Shown here: in pieces, positions 19,937-28,840 of the stretch
How the letters are laid out: every line of letters starts with the position of its first letter
Position numbering within the stretch: position 1 is the first letter of the stretch
Assembly (NCBI GenBank): GCA_024235695.1
Contig: JACKLX010000003.1
Span: 62,001 to 126,000 of the forward strand
DNA: 64,000 nucleotides
Direction: 5' to 3'
From: Accumulibacter sp.
GTDB taxonomy: Bacteria; Pseudomonadota; Gammaproteobacteria; Burkholderiales; Rhodocyclaceae
Notes under the pieces: generated by a model
Told to the model about the DNA's origin: nothing
Database searches by the model: none
Seen by the model: only the letters and a program-made list of their open reading frames with translations
Position numbers and translations under genes: made by a program

Positions 19937-20606
19937 CGTGCCGCGTCTTGTCGGCCGCCTGGCTGGCGATTTCGAGACGGTAGCCGAAGCCGCGTACCGT
20001 ACGAATATTCACGCCTGCCGGTTCCAGGCGTCGACGCAGGCGGCAGACATACACTTCCAGCGCGTTGACGCTGCCATCAGCCTGCAGACGTTCCTTCGGA
20101 ACGGTGTGTCCGTCGGCCTCGGCAAGCGGGGTGAGCAGATCCCACTCGCGGTTGGACAGGATTAGGGGCTGGTCGGCCAGTGAGGCGTGGCGAGCAACGA
20201 CGTCGATCGACAGTGGTCCGAAGTCGACCCGGTGGCTTGCGGCCTTGGCGCCGCGACGGATGATCGCGCGGATGCGCGCGGTCAACTCGGCAAGCTCGAA
20301 AGGCTTCGGCAGGTAGTCGTCGGCGCCGAGATCGAGACCGTAGATGCGGTCATCGAGGGCGTCACGTGCGGTCACCATGATCACCGGGACAGTCTGGCGG
20401 CGTTCCCGGATTCGTCGAACGATCTCGTAGCCGCCAAGCCCTGGCAGGCCGACATCGATCAGCACGAAGTCGAAGCTCTGCTGCTGCAACAAGACATCTG
20501 CTGCCATGCCATTCGCTTCGACGACGACACTGTCACCTTGTCCGGCCAGAAAAGCCGCAATGCCGGACGAGAGTTCCGGATCGTCTTCAATCAAGAGTAC
20601 GCGCAT
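19923..20606 (-). CDS. OmpR-family response regulator with shortened output-domain loop
   Basis: 227 aa. Receiver domain with acidic pocket Glu7/Asp8, phospho-acceptor Asp51 in LIDVGLPGLGG, Thr79 in MVTA and Lys101 in LPKPFEL. The output domain is a winged helix: LSNREWDLLTPLAE, NALEVYVCRLRRRLEP and IRTVRGFGYRLE. Between KERL and NALEV only about six residues remain where relatives usually have about thirteen, so the loop that touches RNA polymerase is short. ATG 20606 is the family start. It overlaps the kinase by 14 bp. Four 11-bp direct repeats 190 bp upstream are its likely binding sites. Confidence 0.93.
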   Translation of the reverse strand: MRVLLIEDDPELSSGIAAFLAGQGDSVVVEANGMAADVLLQQQSFDFVLIDVGLPGLGGYEIVRRIRERRQTVPVIMVTARDALDDRIYGLDLGADDYLPKPFELAELTARIRAIIRRGAKAASHRVDFGPLSIDVVARHASLADQPLILSNREWDLLTPLAEADGHTVPKERLQADGSVNALEVYVCRLRRRLEPAGVNIRTVRGFGYRLEIASQAADKTRHDANH

Positions 20607-20797
20607 CGAAAACCTCACTTGCCAGCCGCAAGAAGCGATCGGATTGGGCCAGGGACGGGGCTGGTGATCGTCATCGCCGGCAATACGCGGCGAATTGTAC
20701 CCGGCGCTCGCCGTGAGCAACATCGGTCAGCGACCTCGCCGCGCAATGGCTAACGCGAGGCGCTTCGTGCCGGCTGATCCGGAAATGCGTCGGGACC

Positions 20798-20841
20798 GCA
20801 AGAGACCAGCAAGAATCCCGCAAGAATCTAGTAAGTATCTG
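20798..20841. promoter_or_regulatory. Four 11-bp direct repeats, likely response-regulator operator
   Basis: GCAAGAGACCA, GCAAGAATCCC, GCAAGAATCTA and GTAAGTATCTG follow each other with an exact 11-nt period. This is the usual spacing for tandem OmpR/PhoB-family half-sites on one face of the helix. They lie between the divergent two-component genes (start 20606) and DUF485-actP (start 20958). Regulation of actP by this pair is inference. Confidence 0.7.
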
Positions 20842-20957
20842 TTAATAAAGAGAAAAATGTGCATTTGTAAGCGCTGCGTAAGCTCGGCATCCTAGCGTCG
20901 CTTTCACGGCCATCGAGAATGACCTGACGAGAAAGCATTCCATTGCGAGGAGGAAAA

Positions 20958-21275
20958 ATGAAGGAAGACGATCTGGTTGCGCGCATAACCGCCAACCCGA
21001 AGTACGAAAAGCTGGTCAGCACACGTTCCACCTACAGCATCATCATGACCGTCCTGATCATGGTCATCTATTACGGCTACATCCTGCTGATTGCCTTTGA
21101 CAAGGAGTTTCTGGCGCAAAAGGTCGGCGCCGACATGGTGACGTCGATCGGTATCCCGCTGGGTGTTGGCGTGATCATTCTGACGATCCTCATCACCAAC
21201 ATCTACGTTCGCCGGGCCAATACCGAATTTGATTCGCTTACCAACGAACTGATCAACGAGGCATCACAGAAATGA
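20958..21275 (+). CDS. DUF485 (YjcH-like) small membrane protein
   Basis: 105 aa. N-terminal [20 protein letters not shown], the DUF485 signature before the first membrane helix [20 protein letters not shown] (residues about 30-50), then a second helix [20 protein letters not shown] (about 65-85) and a polar tail. In acetate permease operons this protein always pairs with ActP and is thought to assist the transporter. A GCGAGGAGG site precedes ATG 20958. Its stop overlaps actP (ATGA, 21272-21275). Confidence 0.93.
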   Translation: MKEDDLVARITANPKYEKLVSTRSTYSIIMTVLIMVIYYGYILLIAFDKEFLAQKVGADMVTSIGIPLGVGVIILTILITNIYVRRANTEFDSLTNELINEASQK

Positions 21276-22960
21276 TTAATACACTTGCACGCAACAGCCT
21301 GTGCCTCATGGCCGGCATTCTGGCCGCAGGATCGGTCCTCGCGGCGGGTGGTGATCTCGGACAAACCACGCAGCAGGAGACCAACTGGGTGGCGATCTCG
21401 ATGTTCGCCGCATTCGTGACGATCACCCTGTTCATTACCAAATGGGCCGCCAACAAGACCAAGACGGCGGCGGACTTCTATACCGCCGGCGGCGGCATTA
21501 CCGGCTTCCAGAACGGTCTGGCGATCGCCGGCGACTACATGTCGGCCGCCTCCTTTCTCGGTATTTCCGGCCTGGTGTTCGCCAACGGCTTCGACGGCCT
21601 GATCTTCTCGATCGGCTGGCTGGTCGGCTGGCCTGTACTGACCTTTTTGATGGCGGAGCGCTTGCGCAACCTCGGCAGGTTCACCTTCGCCGACGTGGTC
21701 TCCTACCGCTTCGCGCAGACGCCGACCCGCGTGTTTGCGGCGTGCGGCACGCTGGTCGTCGTCGCTTTTTACATGATTGCGCAGATGGTCGGCGCCGGGC
21801 AGCTCATCAAGGTGCTGTTCGGTCTCGAATATCACTACGCGGTGATGATCGTCGGTGTGCTGATGATGTGCTACGTGCTGTTTGGTGGCATGACGGCAAC
21901 CACCTGGGTGCAGATCATCAAGGCGATCATGCTGCTGTGCGGTGCAAGCTTCATGGCGCTGGCCGTGCTATGGCAGTTTCACTTCAATCCCGAGCTGTTG
22001 TTCGCCAAGGCTGTCGAAACCCACAGCAAGCACGACGCGATCATGGCGCCGGGGGCGCTGATCAAGGACCCGGTCTCCGCCATCTCGGTCGGCATGACCC
22101 TGATGTTCGGCACGGCGGGCCTGCCGCACATCCTGATGCGTTTCTTTACCGTGCCGAGCGCCAAGGAGGCCCGCAAGTCGGTCGGGTGGGCAACGACCTG
22201 GATCGGCTACTTCTACATCCTGACATTCATCATCGGCTTTGGCGCGGTGGTTCTGCTCACCCAGGATCCCTCTGCCTATTACGTCGATGGCGACCTGGCC
22301 AAAGGTCTCAAGGGTGGCGGCAACATGGCGGCGATCCACTTGTCCAATGCGGTTGGCGGCAACATCTTTCTCGGCTTCATATCCGCCGTCGCCTTTGCCA
22401 CGATCCTCGCCGTGGTGTCCGGCCTGACCCTGTCGGGAGCCTCGGCGGTGTCGCACGATCTCTACGCCACCGTCTTCAAGAAGGGCCGGACTGACTCGGC
22501 ACACGAACTGCGCGTGTCGAAGGTCACCACCGTCTGTCTCGGAATCATTGCCGTGTATCTCGGCATCGCCTTCGAAAAGCAGAACGTTGCCTACATGGTG
22601 ATGCTCGCTTTTGCCATCGCCTGCTCGGCCAACTTTCCGGTGCTGTTCATGTCCGTGCTCTGGAAGGATTGCACCACCCGGGGCGCGGTTGCCGGTGGCG
22701 TCGTCGGCTTGCTCAGTTCGGCTGGCCTGACCATTGTCTCCGCTTCGGTTTGGGAAGCGGTGATGCACAACCCGAAGGGGAGCGCCTGGTTTCCCTATTC
22801 CTCACCGGGTCTGTTCTCGATGAGCGCGGCTTTCCTGACGATCTATCTGGTGTCGAAGATGGACAACAGCAAGCAAGCACAACTCGAGCGCTCGCTCTAC
22901 CCGGCCCAGCGTGTCCGTTCCGAAACAGGTATTGGTGCGGCGGGTGCATCGGGTCACTGA
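21272..22960 (+). CDS. actP: Cation/acetate symporter
   Basis: 562-aa sodium:solute symporter with about 13 membrane helices and a cleavable-looking N-terminus ([18 protein letters not shown]). Family signatures include [52 protein letters not shown] and [17 protein letters not shown]. ActP takes up acetate and glycolate with Na+; acetate uptake under anaerobic conditions is central to polyphosphate-accumulating bacteria. It is coupled to DUF485 by ATGA and followed by a hairpin terminator at 22985. The divergent two-component pair probably controls it. Confidence 0.95.
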   Translation: MINTLARNSLCLMAGILAAGSVLAAGGDLGQTTQQETNWVAISMFAAFVTITLFITKWAANKTKTAADFYTAGGGITGFQNGLAIAGDYMSAASFLGISGLVFANGFDGLIFSIGWLVGWPVLTFLMAERLRNLGRFTFADVVSYRFAQTPTRVFAACGTLVVVAFYMIAQMVGAGQLIKVLFGLEYHYAVMIVGVLMMCYVLFGGMTATTWVQIIKAIMLLCGASFMALAVLWQFHFNPELLFAKAVETHSKHDAIMAPGALIKDPVSAISVGMTLMFGTAGLPHILMRFFTVPSAKEARKSVGWATTWIGYFYILTFIIGFGAVVLLTQDPSAYYVDGDLAKGLKGGGNMAAIHLSNAVGGNIFLGFISAVAFATILAVVSGLTLSGASAVSHDLYATVFKKGRTDSAHELRVSKVTTVCLGIIAVYLGIAFEKQNVAYMVMLAFAIACSANFPVLFMSVLWKDCTTRGAVAGGVVGLLSSAGLTIVSASVWEAVMHNPKGSAWFPYSSPGLFSMSAAFLTIYLVSKMDNSKQAQLERSLYPAQRVRSETGIGAAGASGH

Positions 22961-22984
22961 GGCACTGTAGCGCGTACTCCAGAT

Positions 22985-23025
22985 GGCAAGACGGCCCGAG
23001 TTTGCGCGGGCCGTCTTGCCGTTTT
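22985..23025 (+). terminator. Rho-independent terminator of actP
   Basis: A perfect 14-bp stem, GGCAAGACGGCCCG (22985-22998) with CGGGCCGTCTTGCC (23007-23020), closes an 8-nt loop and is followed by GTTTT. It lies 24 bp after the actP stop. Confidence 0.88.
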
Positions 23026-23148
23026 CAGTACCGTCTTCGATGGCTGCCACTGCCGCCAGCGCAGGCCGGCTTTCTGGCGATTCGCCCGCGGTATTCCGCC
23101 GTCGATGAACTGGCAACGAGCCCGCATCGGCCGTGACAGCCGCTGAGT

Positions 23149-23196
23149 TCAGTGCCGCAGGTCGATGGCGACCCTGGTGTCGAGTACCGGGCGCAT
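23149..23196 (-). pseudogene. Remnant of a PIN-domain gene start
   Basis: On the minus strand from ATG 23196: MRPVLDTRVAIDLRH and stop. The intact PIN gene at 18122 starts MRVVLDTNVVIDLLH, and the DNA is alike over about 45 bp. Nothing beyond the early stop continues the PIN domain. It looks like the cut 5' end of a second copy. Confidence 0.55.
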
Positions 23197-23200
23197 CGCC

Positions 23201-24343
23201 TTAGCCGATCTGCAACTCGGCCGCGACGCTTTCCGCGATCGCCAGACAGGCGGTGAGACCCGGCGACTCGATGCCGAACAGGTTTACCAGCCTGGGGATG
23301 CCGTGTTGTGCGGGTCCCTGGATCAGGAAATCGGCGGCCGGGTCGGTGGGGCCGGCAATCTTCGGCCGAATTCCCGCGTAGGCGGGCGACAGCGACTCGC
23401 TCGGCAATGCCGGCCAGTAGCGGCGGATCTCGCCGTAGAAGGCGTCGGAGCGTGCCGGGTCGACGCGGTAATCGCGATGATCCGACTCGCCGATCGGCTG
23501 GCCGGCCAGTGGATCGGGCAACCACTCGACGTCCGGGCCGAAGCGCGCCTGGCCACCGAGGTCGAGCGTCAGATGGACGCCGAGACCGCCGGCTTCCGGC
23601 AGCGGATAGACCAGCCGCGTGAATGGCGAGCGGCCAGCGAGCGCGTAGTAATTGCCCTTGGCGTGAAAGCTCGCGGGAATCAGTGCGGTCGGAAAGCCGC
23701 GCAAGGCGCCGGCGACCTGCGGTGCCCACAGGCCGGCGGCATTGATCACCATCGCCGCCTTGACTTGCAGGCGATCGACCGTGCCGCTCTCGAGCACGAT
23801 GCCGCCTGCTTCGATCGACCCGCCGCGCAGCGGGCTGCGCAGCGCCAGCGACGCGCCGTCGCGCTCGGCGTCGCCGAGCAGCGCGAGCATCAGGGTGTGG
23901 CTGTCGACGATGCCGGTCGATGGCGAGAGCAGGGCGGCGGTGCACGCCAGTTGCGGCTCGAGTGCGCGCGCCTCGGCGGCGCTCAGCAGTTGCAGATCGT
24001 CGACGCCGTTCGCTTCACCCTGCGCCTGCAGGGCCGCGAGCCTGCCTTCCTGACCGGCGGAAGTGGCGACGACCAGCTTGCCGCAGCGCCGATGGCCGAT
24101 CGCGTGCGTGCCGCAATAGGCGTAAAGCTGCTGCCGGCCGGCAACGCACAGGCGTGCCTTGAGCGAGCCGGTCGGGTAGTACAGCCCGGCATGAATCACC
24201 TCGCTGTTGCGGGCGCTGGTCTCGCTTCCGAAGGCAAGGTTGCGCTCGAGGATCACCGTCTCGATGCCTCGTCGCGCCAGCGTGCGCGCGCAGGCCAGGC
24301 CAACGACGCCGGCGCCGATCACTACCGCAGCGATGCTCTCCAT
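23201..24343 (-). CDS. FAD-dependent oxidoreductase (L-2-hydroxyglutarate oxidase-like)
   Basis: 380 aa. N-terminal dinucleotide fold [20 protein letters not shown], then [20 protein letters not shown] and [17 protein letters not shown], which is the LhgO/L2HGDH pattern in the DAO superfamily; INAAGLWAP and the C-terminal [20 protein letters not shown] close the FAD site. Relatives oxidise L-2-hydroxyglutarate or other 2-hydroxy acids and pass electrons to quinones. Length and layout are normal. It stands alone, with a remnant PIN start just after its stop. Confidence 0.9.
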   Translation of the reverse strand: MESIAAVVIGAGVVGLACARTLARRGIETVILERNLAFGSETSARNSEVIHAGLYYPTGSLKARLCVAGRQQLYAYCGTHAIGHRRCGKLVVATSAGQEGRLAALQAQGEANGVDDLQLLSAAEARALEPQLACTAALLSPSTGIVDSHTLMLALLGDAERDGASLALRSPLRGGSIEAGGIVLESGTVDRLQVKAAMVINAAGLWAPQVAGALRGFPTALIPASFHAKGNYYALAGRSPFTRLVYPLPEAGGLGVHLTLDLGGQARFGPDVEWLPDPLAGQPIGESDHRDYRVDPARSDAFYGEIRRYWPALPSESLSPAYAGIRPKIAGPTDPAADFLIQGPAQHGIPRLVNLFGIESPGLTACLAIAESVAAELQIG

Positions 24344-24380
24344 TGGCTACTCTCCCTTAACCGATGATCCATTGTAGGGG

Positions 24381-24452
24381 CTTCGCCCGGAATCGTTCGC
24401 GACGCCCGTCGCGAACCTTGCCGGTGCTTTGCCTGCTTCGCCCGGAGTCGTT
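24381..24452. repeat. Pair of 17-bp direct repeats with a hairpin between
   Basis: CTTCGCCCGGAATCGTT (24381-24397) and CTTCGCCCGGAGTCGTT (24436-24452) differ at one base. A perfect 9-bp stem with a 4-nt loop, GTTCGCGAC at 24395-24403 and GTCGCGAAC at 24408-24416, starts inside the first copy. It lies in the divergent gap between the FAD oxidoreductase and DUF1415 genes. Confidence 0.6.
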
Positions 24453-24513
24453 AAACTGACGATCACGGTCGACCGAGAGGGTCGACGATACCGTCTTCCC
24501 GACCAGGCGCCGC

Positions 24514-25143
24514 ATGCCACGCGATCGAACATCCTTGCCGATACCGACCATCAACGAAGCCGCCGTCACAGGCGCAGCGATTCCCGGCCAGCAGCAGGTC
24601 ATCGCGGCGACGCGCAACTGGCTCGAGCGGGCAGTGATCGGCCTCAACCTCTGCCCCTTCGCCAGGGGCGCTCATGTCAAGGGGCAAATCCGCTACGTGG
24701 TCAGTGACGCGCGCGACGAGGAGAGCCTGCTCGGCGACCTCGAGCGCGAACTGCACGCGCTGCTGGCGACGCCGCCGACCGAGGTCGACACCACCTTGCT
24801 GGTTCATCCGTGGGTGTTGAATGCCTTCGACGACTTTGCGCGTTTTCTCGATCTGGTCAATGTCGTGCTGCGGACGCACGCGCTCGAGGGCGTCCTGCAG
24901 GTCGCCAGCTTTCATCCCGATTACACCTTTGCCGATAGTGATCCGGACGACATCGCCAACTGCACCAACCGCTCACCGTTCCCGACCCTGCACCTGCTGC
25001 GCGAAGACAGCCTGGACCGGGCGGTGGCGGCGTTCCCGGACGCGGCGTCGATCTACGGGCGCAACATGCAGACGCTCCGCGATCTCGGCCGCGATGGCTG
25101 GCTGGCGCTCGCCGTCGGCGCGCCCTCCGGCGAAGACCGCTAG
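24514..25143 (+). CDS. DUF1415 domain-containing protein
   Basis: 209 aa. Family core: TRNWLERAVIGLNLCPFARG, HVKGQIRYVVSDARDEESLL, VDTTLLVHPWVLNAFDDF, VASFHPDYTFADSDPDDIAN and LHLLREDSLDRAV. The conserved Cys in NLCPFA and several His/Asp residues could mark an active site, but function is unknown. ATG 24514 adds about 30 residues before the core; a later start is possible. The arfB reading frame begins 8 bp after its stop, suggesting one transcript with the following small housekeeping genes. Confidence 0.88.
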   Translation: MPRDRTSLPIPTINEAAVTGAAIPGQQQVIAATRNWLERAVIGLNLCPFARGAHVKGQIRYVVSDARDEESLLGDLERELHALLATPPTEVDTTLLVHPWVLNAFDDFARFLDLVNVVLRTHALEGVLQVASFHPDYTFADSDPDDIANCTNRSPFPTLHLLREDSLDRAVAAFPDAASIYGRNMQTLRDLGRDGWLALAVGAPSGEDR

Positions 25144-25150
25144 GCGGCAG

Positions 25151-25576
25151 GTGGTGGCGCTGGGCAGCCGCATCGACTTGCGCGAGGACGAGGTCGAGTT
25201 GGTCGCCATTCGTGCGCAGGGCGCTGGCGGTCAGAACGTCAACAAGGTGTCGAACGCGATCCACCTGCGCTTCGATATCGGCGCCTCGTCGCTGTCCGAC
25301 GAACTCAAGGAACGTCTGCTGCGAACGCGCGATCAGCGGATCAGCGCCGATGGCGTGGTGATCATCAAGGCGCAGGCACACCGCAGTCTCGAACGTAATC
25401 GCGTCGATGCCCTCAGCCGCCTGCGCGAGCTGATTGCCCGGGCGGCTTTCGTGCCGACGACGCGGCGAGCGACCAAGCCGACGCGTGCTTCGCAGATCAG
25501 GCGCGTCGAAGGCAAGGTCAGGCGCGGTGCGGTGAAACTGCTGCGCGGGCGGGTCAATGACCAGGCCAAGGGGTAG
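25151..25576 (+). CDS. arfB: Alternative ribosome-rescue factor, peptidyl-tRNA hydrolase
   Basis: 141 aa, the normal ArfB length. The catalytic GGQ is in IRAQGAGGQNVNKVSNAIHL at about residue 25, followed by RDQRISADGVVIIKAQ. The basic C-terminal tail (KVRRGAVKLLRGRVNDQAKG) inserts into the empty mRNA channel of stalled ribosomes. No ATG exists near the fold start; GTG 25151 (or GTG 25154) is taken. It releases peptide from non-stop complexes that have no stop codon in the A site. Confidence 0.92.
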   Translation: MVALGSRIDLREDEVELVAIRAQGAGGQNVNKVSNAIHLRFDIGASSLSDELKERLLRTRDQRISADGVVIIKAQAHRSLERNRVDALSRLRELIARAAFVPTTRRATKPTRASQIRRVEGKVRRGAVKLLRGRVNDQAKG

Positions 25577-25650
25577 AAGAGGGGCCAGGGAATGCGCGTG
25601 ATGGACCTGCTTCTGTCGGTTGTTTGCCATTTTCCCCGCGAGGTCAGGCG

Positions 25651-26190
25651 ATGAACGCCGATGCGGTTCTCGGTTTCTGGTTTGAAGAGGTGACGCCGGC
25701 GCAATGGTGGTCGAAATCAGACGCTTTCGACCGCCAGGTCGAGGCACGCTTCGCCGCCCTGCACGCGGCGGCGATGCGCGGCGAGTTGTACGCCTGGCGC
25801 GGCAGCGCTGAAGGGCGCCTGGCCGAGGTGATCGTCCTCGATCAGTTCTCGCGCAACATCTTCCGTGATCGTCCGCAGGCGTTCGCCGCCGACGCGGTGG
25901 CGCTGGTCCTTGCCCAGGAGGCGGTCGCCACGGGGGCCGACCGCGCGCTCGCGCCGGCGCGCCGCGCTTTCCTGTACCTGCCGTACATGCACAGCGAGTC
26001 GCCGCTGATCCATGCCGTCGCCGTCACGCTGTTCGACGCGCCGGGCCTGGAAGGTAATCTCGAGTTCGAACGTCGGCACCAGGCGATCATCGAGCGTTTC
26101 GGACGTTATCCGCATCGCAACAGCATTCTCGGCCGCGATTCGACGCCGGCCGAGATCGAGTTCCTGCGCACGCCCGGCTCGGCGTTCTAG
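25651..26190 (+). CDS. DUF924 family protein
   Basis: 179 aa, TPR-like helical DUF924 protein: MNADAVLGFWFEEVTPAQWW, DRQVEARFAALHAAA, EGRLAEVIVLDQFSRNIFRD, RRAFLYLPYMHSESP and RFGRYPHRNSILGRDSTPAE. These are the conserved family motifs. Function is unknown. ATG 25651 follows GAGGTCAGGCG and is preferred to an upstream in-frame start. Confidence 0.92.
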   Translation: MNADAVLGFWFEEVTPAQWWSKSDAFDRQVEARFAALHAAAMRGELYAWRGSAEGRLAEVIVLDQFSRNIFRDRPQAFAADAVALVLAQEAVATGADRALAPARRAFLYLPYMHSESPLIHAVAVTLFDAPGLEGNLEFERRHQAIIERFGRYPHRNSILGRDSTPAEIEFLRTPGSAF

Positions 26191-26263
26191 CTGTTGCCCG
26201 TGCTGCAGGCGGCTCGCGGCGGTGCTCGCGGTCGCCAAGTGAAAGGCAAGAAAGGAGAGGGAG

Positions 26264-26677
26264 ATGCCCTTCCAGAAGAGTTTTGACGTGCATTCTCGTG
26301 GCCGCGGCAGCATCGAAATCACCGCTGAAGTCGCGCGCGTCGTGCGCGCTTCGGGGATCGCGATCGGACTGGTCAATGTCTTCGTCCAGCACACCAGTTG
26401 CTCGGTGGTGCTGACCGAGAACGCCGATCCATCGGTGCGCCGCGATCTGGAAACACTGGCGGCGCGGTGGGCGCCAGACGGTGACGCGGCGTATCAACAC
26501 GACAGCGAGGGCGACGACGACATGGCCGCGCATGGGCGAAACATCCTGGCCGGCGCTTCGCTGAACGTGCCGGTCGGCGACGGCGACTTGCGACTCGGCA
26601 CCTGGCAGGGGATTTACCTCTGGGAGCACCGCGCGATGGCGCATCGACGCCGGGTCGTCGTGACGGTTCTCGGCTGA
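26264..26677 (+). CDS. YjbQ family protein (UPF0047), secondary thiamin-phosphate synthase-like
   Basis: 137 aa. The family signature is complete: VFVQHTSCSVVLTENADPSV (His and Cys), DDDMAAHGRNILAG with the second His, and GTWQGIYLWEHR. YjbQ shows weak thiamin-phosphate synthase activity in E. coli; its true role is unsettled. The trimeric fold binds metal through the conserved histidines. An AAAGGAGAGGGAG ribosome site precedes the ATG. It is the last of a run of small conserved genes on this strand. Confidence 0.93.
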   Translation: MPFQKSFDVHSRGRGSIEITAEVARVVRASGIAIGLVNVFVQHTSCSVVLTENADPSVRRDLETLAARWAPDGDAAYQHDSEGDDDMAAHGRNILAGASLNVPVGDGDLRLGTWQGIYLWEHRAMAHRRRVVVTVLG

Positions 26678-26839
26678 CCCGGCGGGCAGTCGGCTTCTGG
26701 CGATGCTGATGGCCAGCCTGGCCGCTCGTTGGTCTGCCGGTCGCCGGACGCCTCTGCCTGGCGATGCGGATGCCGGCTGCCCCCATTCTTGCTAAACTCG
26801 GCCGCTCGATCGTCTCGCGACTGGAAGGGGAGCGGCAGA

Positions 26840-27724
26840 ATGGCAATGAAAATCGGATTTGTCGGCTTGGGTATCATGGGGCGCCCGATGGCGCTGAACC
26901 TGCTGCGCGGCGGGCACCAGGTGACCGTCTGGGCGCGGCGCGCCGAGTCGATGCAGCCCTTGCTCGATGCCGGTGCCAGCGCCGCAGCGAGTCCCGCCGG
27001 TGTCGCCGGTGGCGTCGATGTGCTGATTTCGATCGTTGCCGACGCCCCCGACGTCGAACAGGTGATGCTTGGCGAGCAGGGCGTCGCCAGCGCCGGCCGG
27101 GCCGGGCTGGTGGCGGTGGACATGAGCACCATCCGGCCGGCGGCCGCTCGCGATATCGGCGCGCGTCTCGGGCAGCAAGGGATCGATTTCCTCGACGCGC
27201 CGGTGTCCGGCGGCGAGGTCGGCGCGATTGCCGGCAGCCTGTCGATCATGGTCGGTGGCAGCGTTGCCGCTTTCGAAAGCGCGCGGCCGGCCTTCGAGTG
27301 CATGGGCAAGAACATCGTTCACGTCGGCGATTCCGGCGCCGGCCAGGTCGCCAAGGCGGCCAATCAGATCATTACCGGAGCGGGCGTGCTGACCGTTGCC
27401 GAAGCGCTCAATTTCGCTGCCCGCAGCGGCGTCGACCCGGCCAGGGTGCGCGAAGCACTGCTCGGCGGTTTCGCCTATTCGAAGATCCTCGAGAACCACG
27501 GCCAGCGGATGCTCGATCGCAATTTCAAGCCAGGCTTCAAGTCGTGGATGCATCAGAAGGACATGAACATCGTCATGCAGAGTGCGCACGAGCTCGGCAT
27601 GTGCCTGCCGGTGGCAGCGGCGACGGCACAGATGTACAACGCGATGGTCGGTTCGGGGCTGGGTGAAGAGGATTCGGTCGCCATCCTCAAGCTGCTGGAA
27701 CGTCTGTCAGGGGAAGAAGGTTGA
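26840..27724 (+). CDS. 3-hydroxyisobutyrate dehydrogenase-family NAD(P)-dependent reductase (GarR/GlxR-like), copy 1
   Basis: 294 aa. N-terminal Rossmann motif IGFVGLGIMGRPMALNL, then VDMSTIRPAAARDIG, the substrate motif DAPVSGGEVGAI, the catalytic Lys region GAGQVAKAANQIITG and GFKSWMHQKDMNIV. The family includes tartronate semialdehyde reductase and 3-hydroxyisobutyrate dehydrogenase; the sequence alone does not decide which. GGGGAG precedes ATG 26840, and TAAACT near 26795 is a possible -10. A paralogue follows immediately. Confidence 0.9.
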   Translation: MAMKIGFVGLGIMGRPMALNLLRGGHQVTVWARRAESMQPLLDAGASAAASPAGVAGGVDVLISIVADAPDVEQVMLGEQGVASAGRAGLVAVDMSTIRPAAARDIGARLGQQGIDFLDAPVSGGEVGAIAGSLSIMVGGSVAAFESARPAFECMGKNIVHVGDSGAGQVAKAANQIITGAGVLTVAEALNFAARSGVDPARVREALLGGFAYSKILENHGQRMLDRNFKPGFKSWMHQKDMNIVMQSAHELGMCLPVAAATAQMYNAMVGSGLGEEDSVAILKLLERLSGEEG

Positions 27725-27777
27725 TGAACCGTTCAGGCGAAGACGGCGGCAACGCCCTGTCCGGCGGAAGGCCCTGA
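27724..27777 (+). CDS. Possible 17-aa bridging ORF between the two reductase genes
   Basis: ATG at 27724 overlaps the TGA of copy 1 and ends in a TGA overlapping the ATG of copy 2. It encodes MNRSGEDGGNALSGGRP. Its plausible job is only to carry ribosomes across the gap by termination-reinitiation; a functional peptide is unlikely. Confidence 0.3.
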   Translation: MNRSGEDGGNALSGGRP

Positions 27778-28655
27778 TGCGCCTCGGTTTCATCGGCCTT
27801 GGCGCGATGGGCAGACCGATGGCGCTGCGGCTGCTGGCCGCCGGCCACCAGCTGGTGGTCTGGGCTCGCCGGCCCGAATCCTGCCAGCCATTGATCGACG
27901 CCGGCGCGCGTGCCAGCAGCCGGCCGGCCGACGTCGCGCAGCGTTCGGAAGTGGTGTTCACGATGCTCACGACCGGCGCCGACGTCGAGCAGGTGGCACT
28001 GGCGCCGGGTGGCCTTGCCGAGGGATTTGCGGCGGCTTCGATCCTGGTCGACATGAGCACCATCGCGCCGGCGATGGCGCGCGCGCTGGCGCAGCGCCTT
28101 GGCGAGGGCGGTGTCGACATGCTCGATGCGCCGGTGTCAGGTGGTGTGCAAGCCGCCAGCGAGGCGCTGCTGGCCATCATGGTCGGCGGCGATGCGGCGG
28201 TGCTCGAACGCGTCCGGCCGCTGCTGACGGTGCTCGGCAGGACGATCGTCCATGTCGGTGACAATGGTGCCGGGCAGATCGCCAAGGCCTGCAATCAGCT
28301 GATCCTGGTCGGGGCGATTCAGGCGGCGGCCGAAGCCTTGCACTTCAGCGCCGTGGCAGGCGCCGACCCGGCGAAGGTGCGACAGGCGCTGGCTGGCGGA
28401 TCGGCCGGCAGCCGGGCGCTCGAGCTGATGGGTGGCAGGATGGTCGACCGTGATTTCGCGGCCGGCGTCGAAGCCCGCCTGCACCACAAGGATATCGGCA
28501 TCGTCATGGGCGAGGCGCACGCGCTGGGGCTTTGCTTGCCGGTCGGCGGGTCGGTCTGGCAGCAACTCAACGCGCTGATGGCGATGGGCTGGGGGCGCGC
28601 CGATACCGCTTCGCTGTTGCGCGTGCTGGAGACGACCCGGCGCTCGGCCGGCTGA
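27777..28655 (+). CDS. 3-hydroxyisobutyrate dehydrogenase-family NAD(P)-dependent reductase, copy 2
   Basis: 292 aa, colinear with the preceding gene: LGFIGLGAMGRPMALRL, VDMSTIAPAMARALAQ, DAPVSGGVQAASEALL, GAGQIAKACNQLILVGA and ARLHHKDIGIVMGEAHALG. Same motifs, clearly diverged sequence, so this is an old tandem duplication, and the two may act on different 2- or 3-hydroxy acid semialdehydes. GGAAGG lies upstream of ATG 27777. Nothing recognisable follows for 185 bp apart from GC-rich inverted repeats near 28770-28790. Confidence 0.9.
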   Translation: MRLGFIGLGAMGRPMALRLLAAGHQLVVWARRPESCQPLIDAGARASSRPADVAQRSEVVFTMLTTGADVEQVALAPGGLAEGFAAASILVDMSTIAPAMARALAQRLGEGGVDMLDAPVSGGVQAASEALLAIMVGGDAAVLERVRPLLTVLGRTIVHVGDNGAGQIAKACNQLILVGAIQAAAEALHFSAVAGADPAKVRQALAGGSAGSRALELMGGRMVDRDFAAGVEARLHHKDIGIVMGEAHALGLCLPVGGSVWQQLNALMAMGWGRADTASLLRVLETTRRSAG

Positions 28656-28840
28656 GCGGGCTGAGCAAGCGCCGGGCGATGGCCCTGGCGCCGCTCAGGC
28701 AAGGGCAGCGGGTCGGCCGCGCTGAACGCCGGCACTTGGCCACCGCATCGCCGGCGAAAGGCACCCCTGCGGCGCCGCCGCGGCGCCTTGCGCGGGGCTC
28801 ATGGCGAAGCTCGGCACACCATCAGGGCAGGCGCTGCTGT

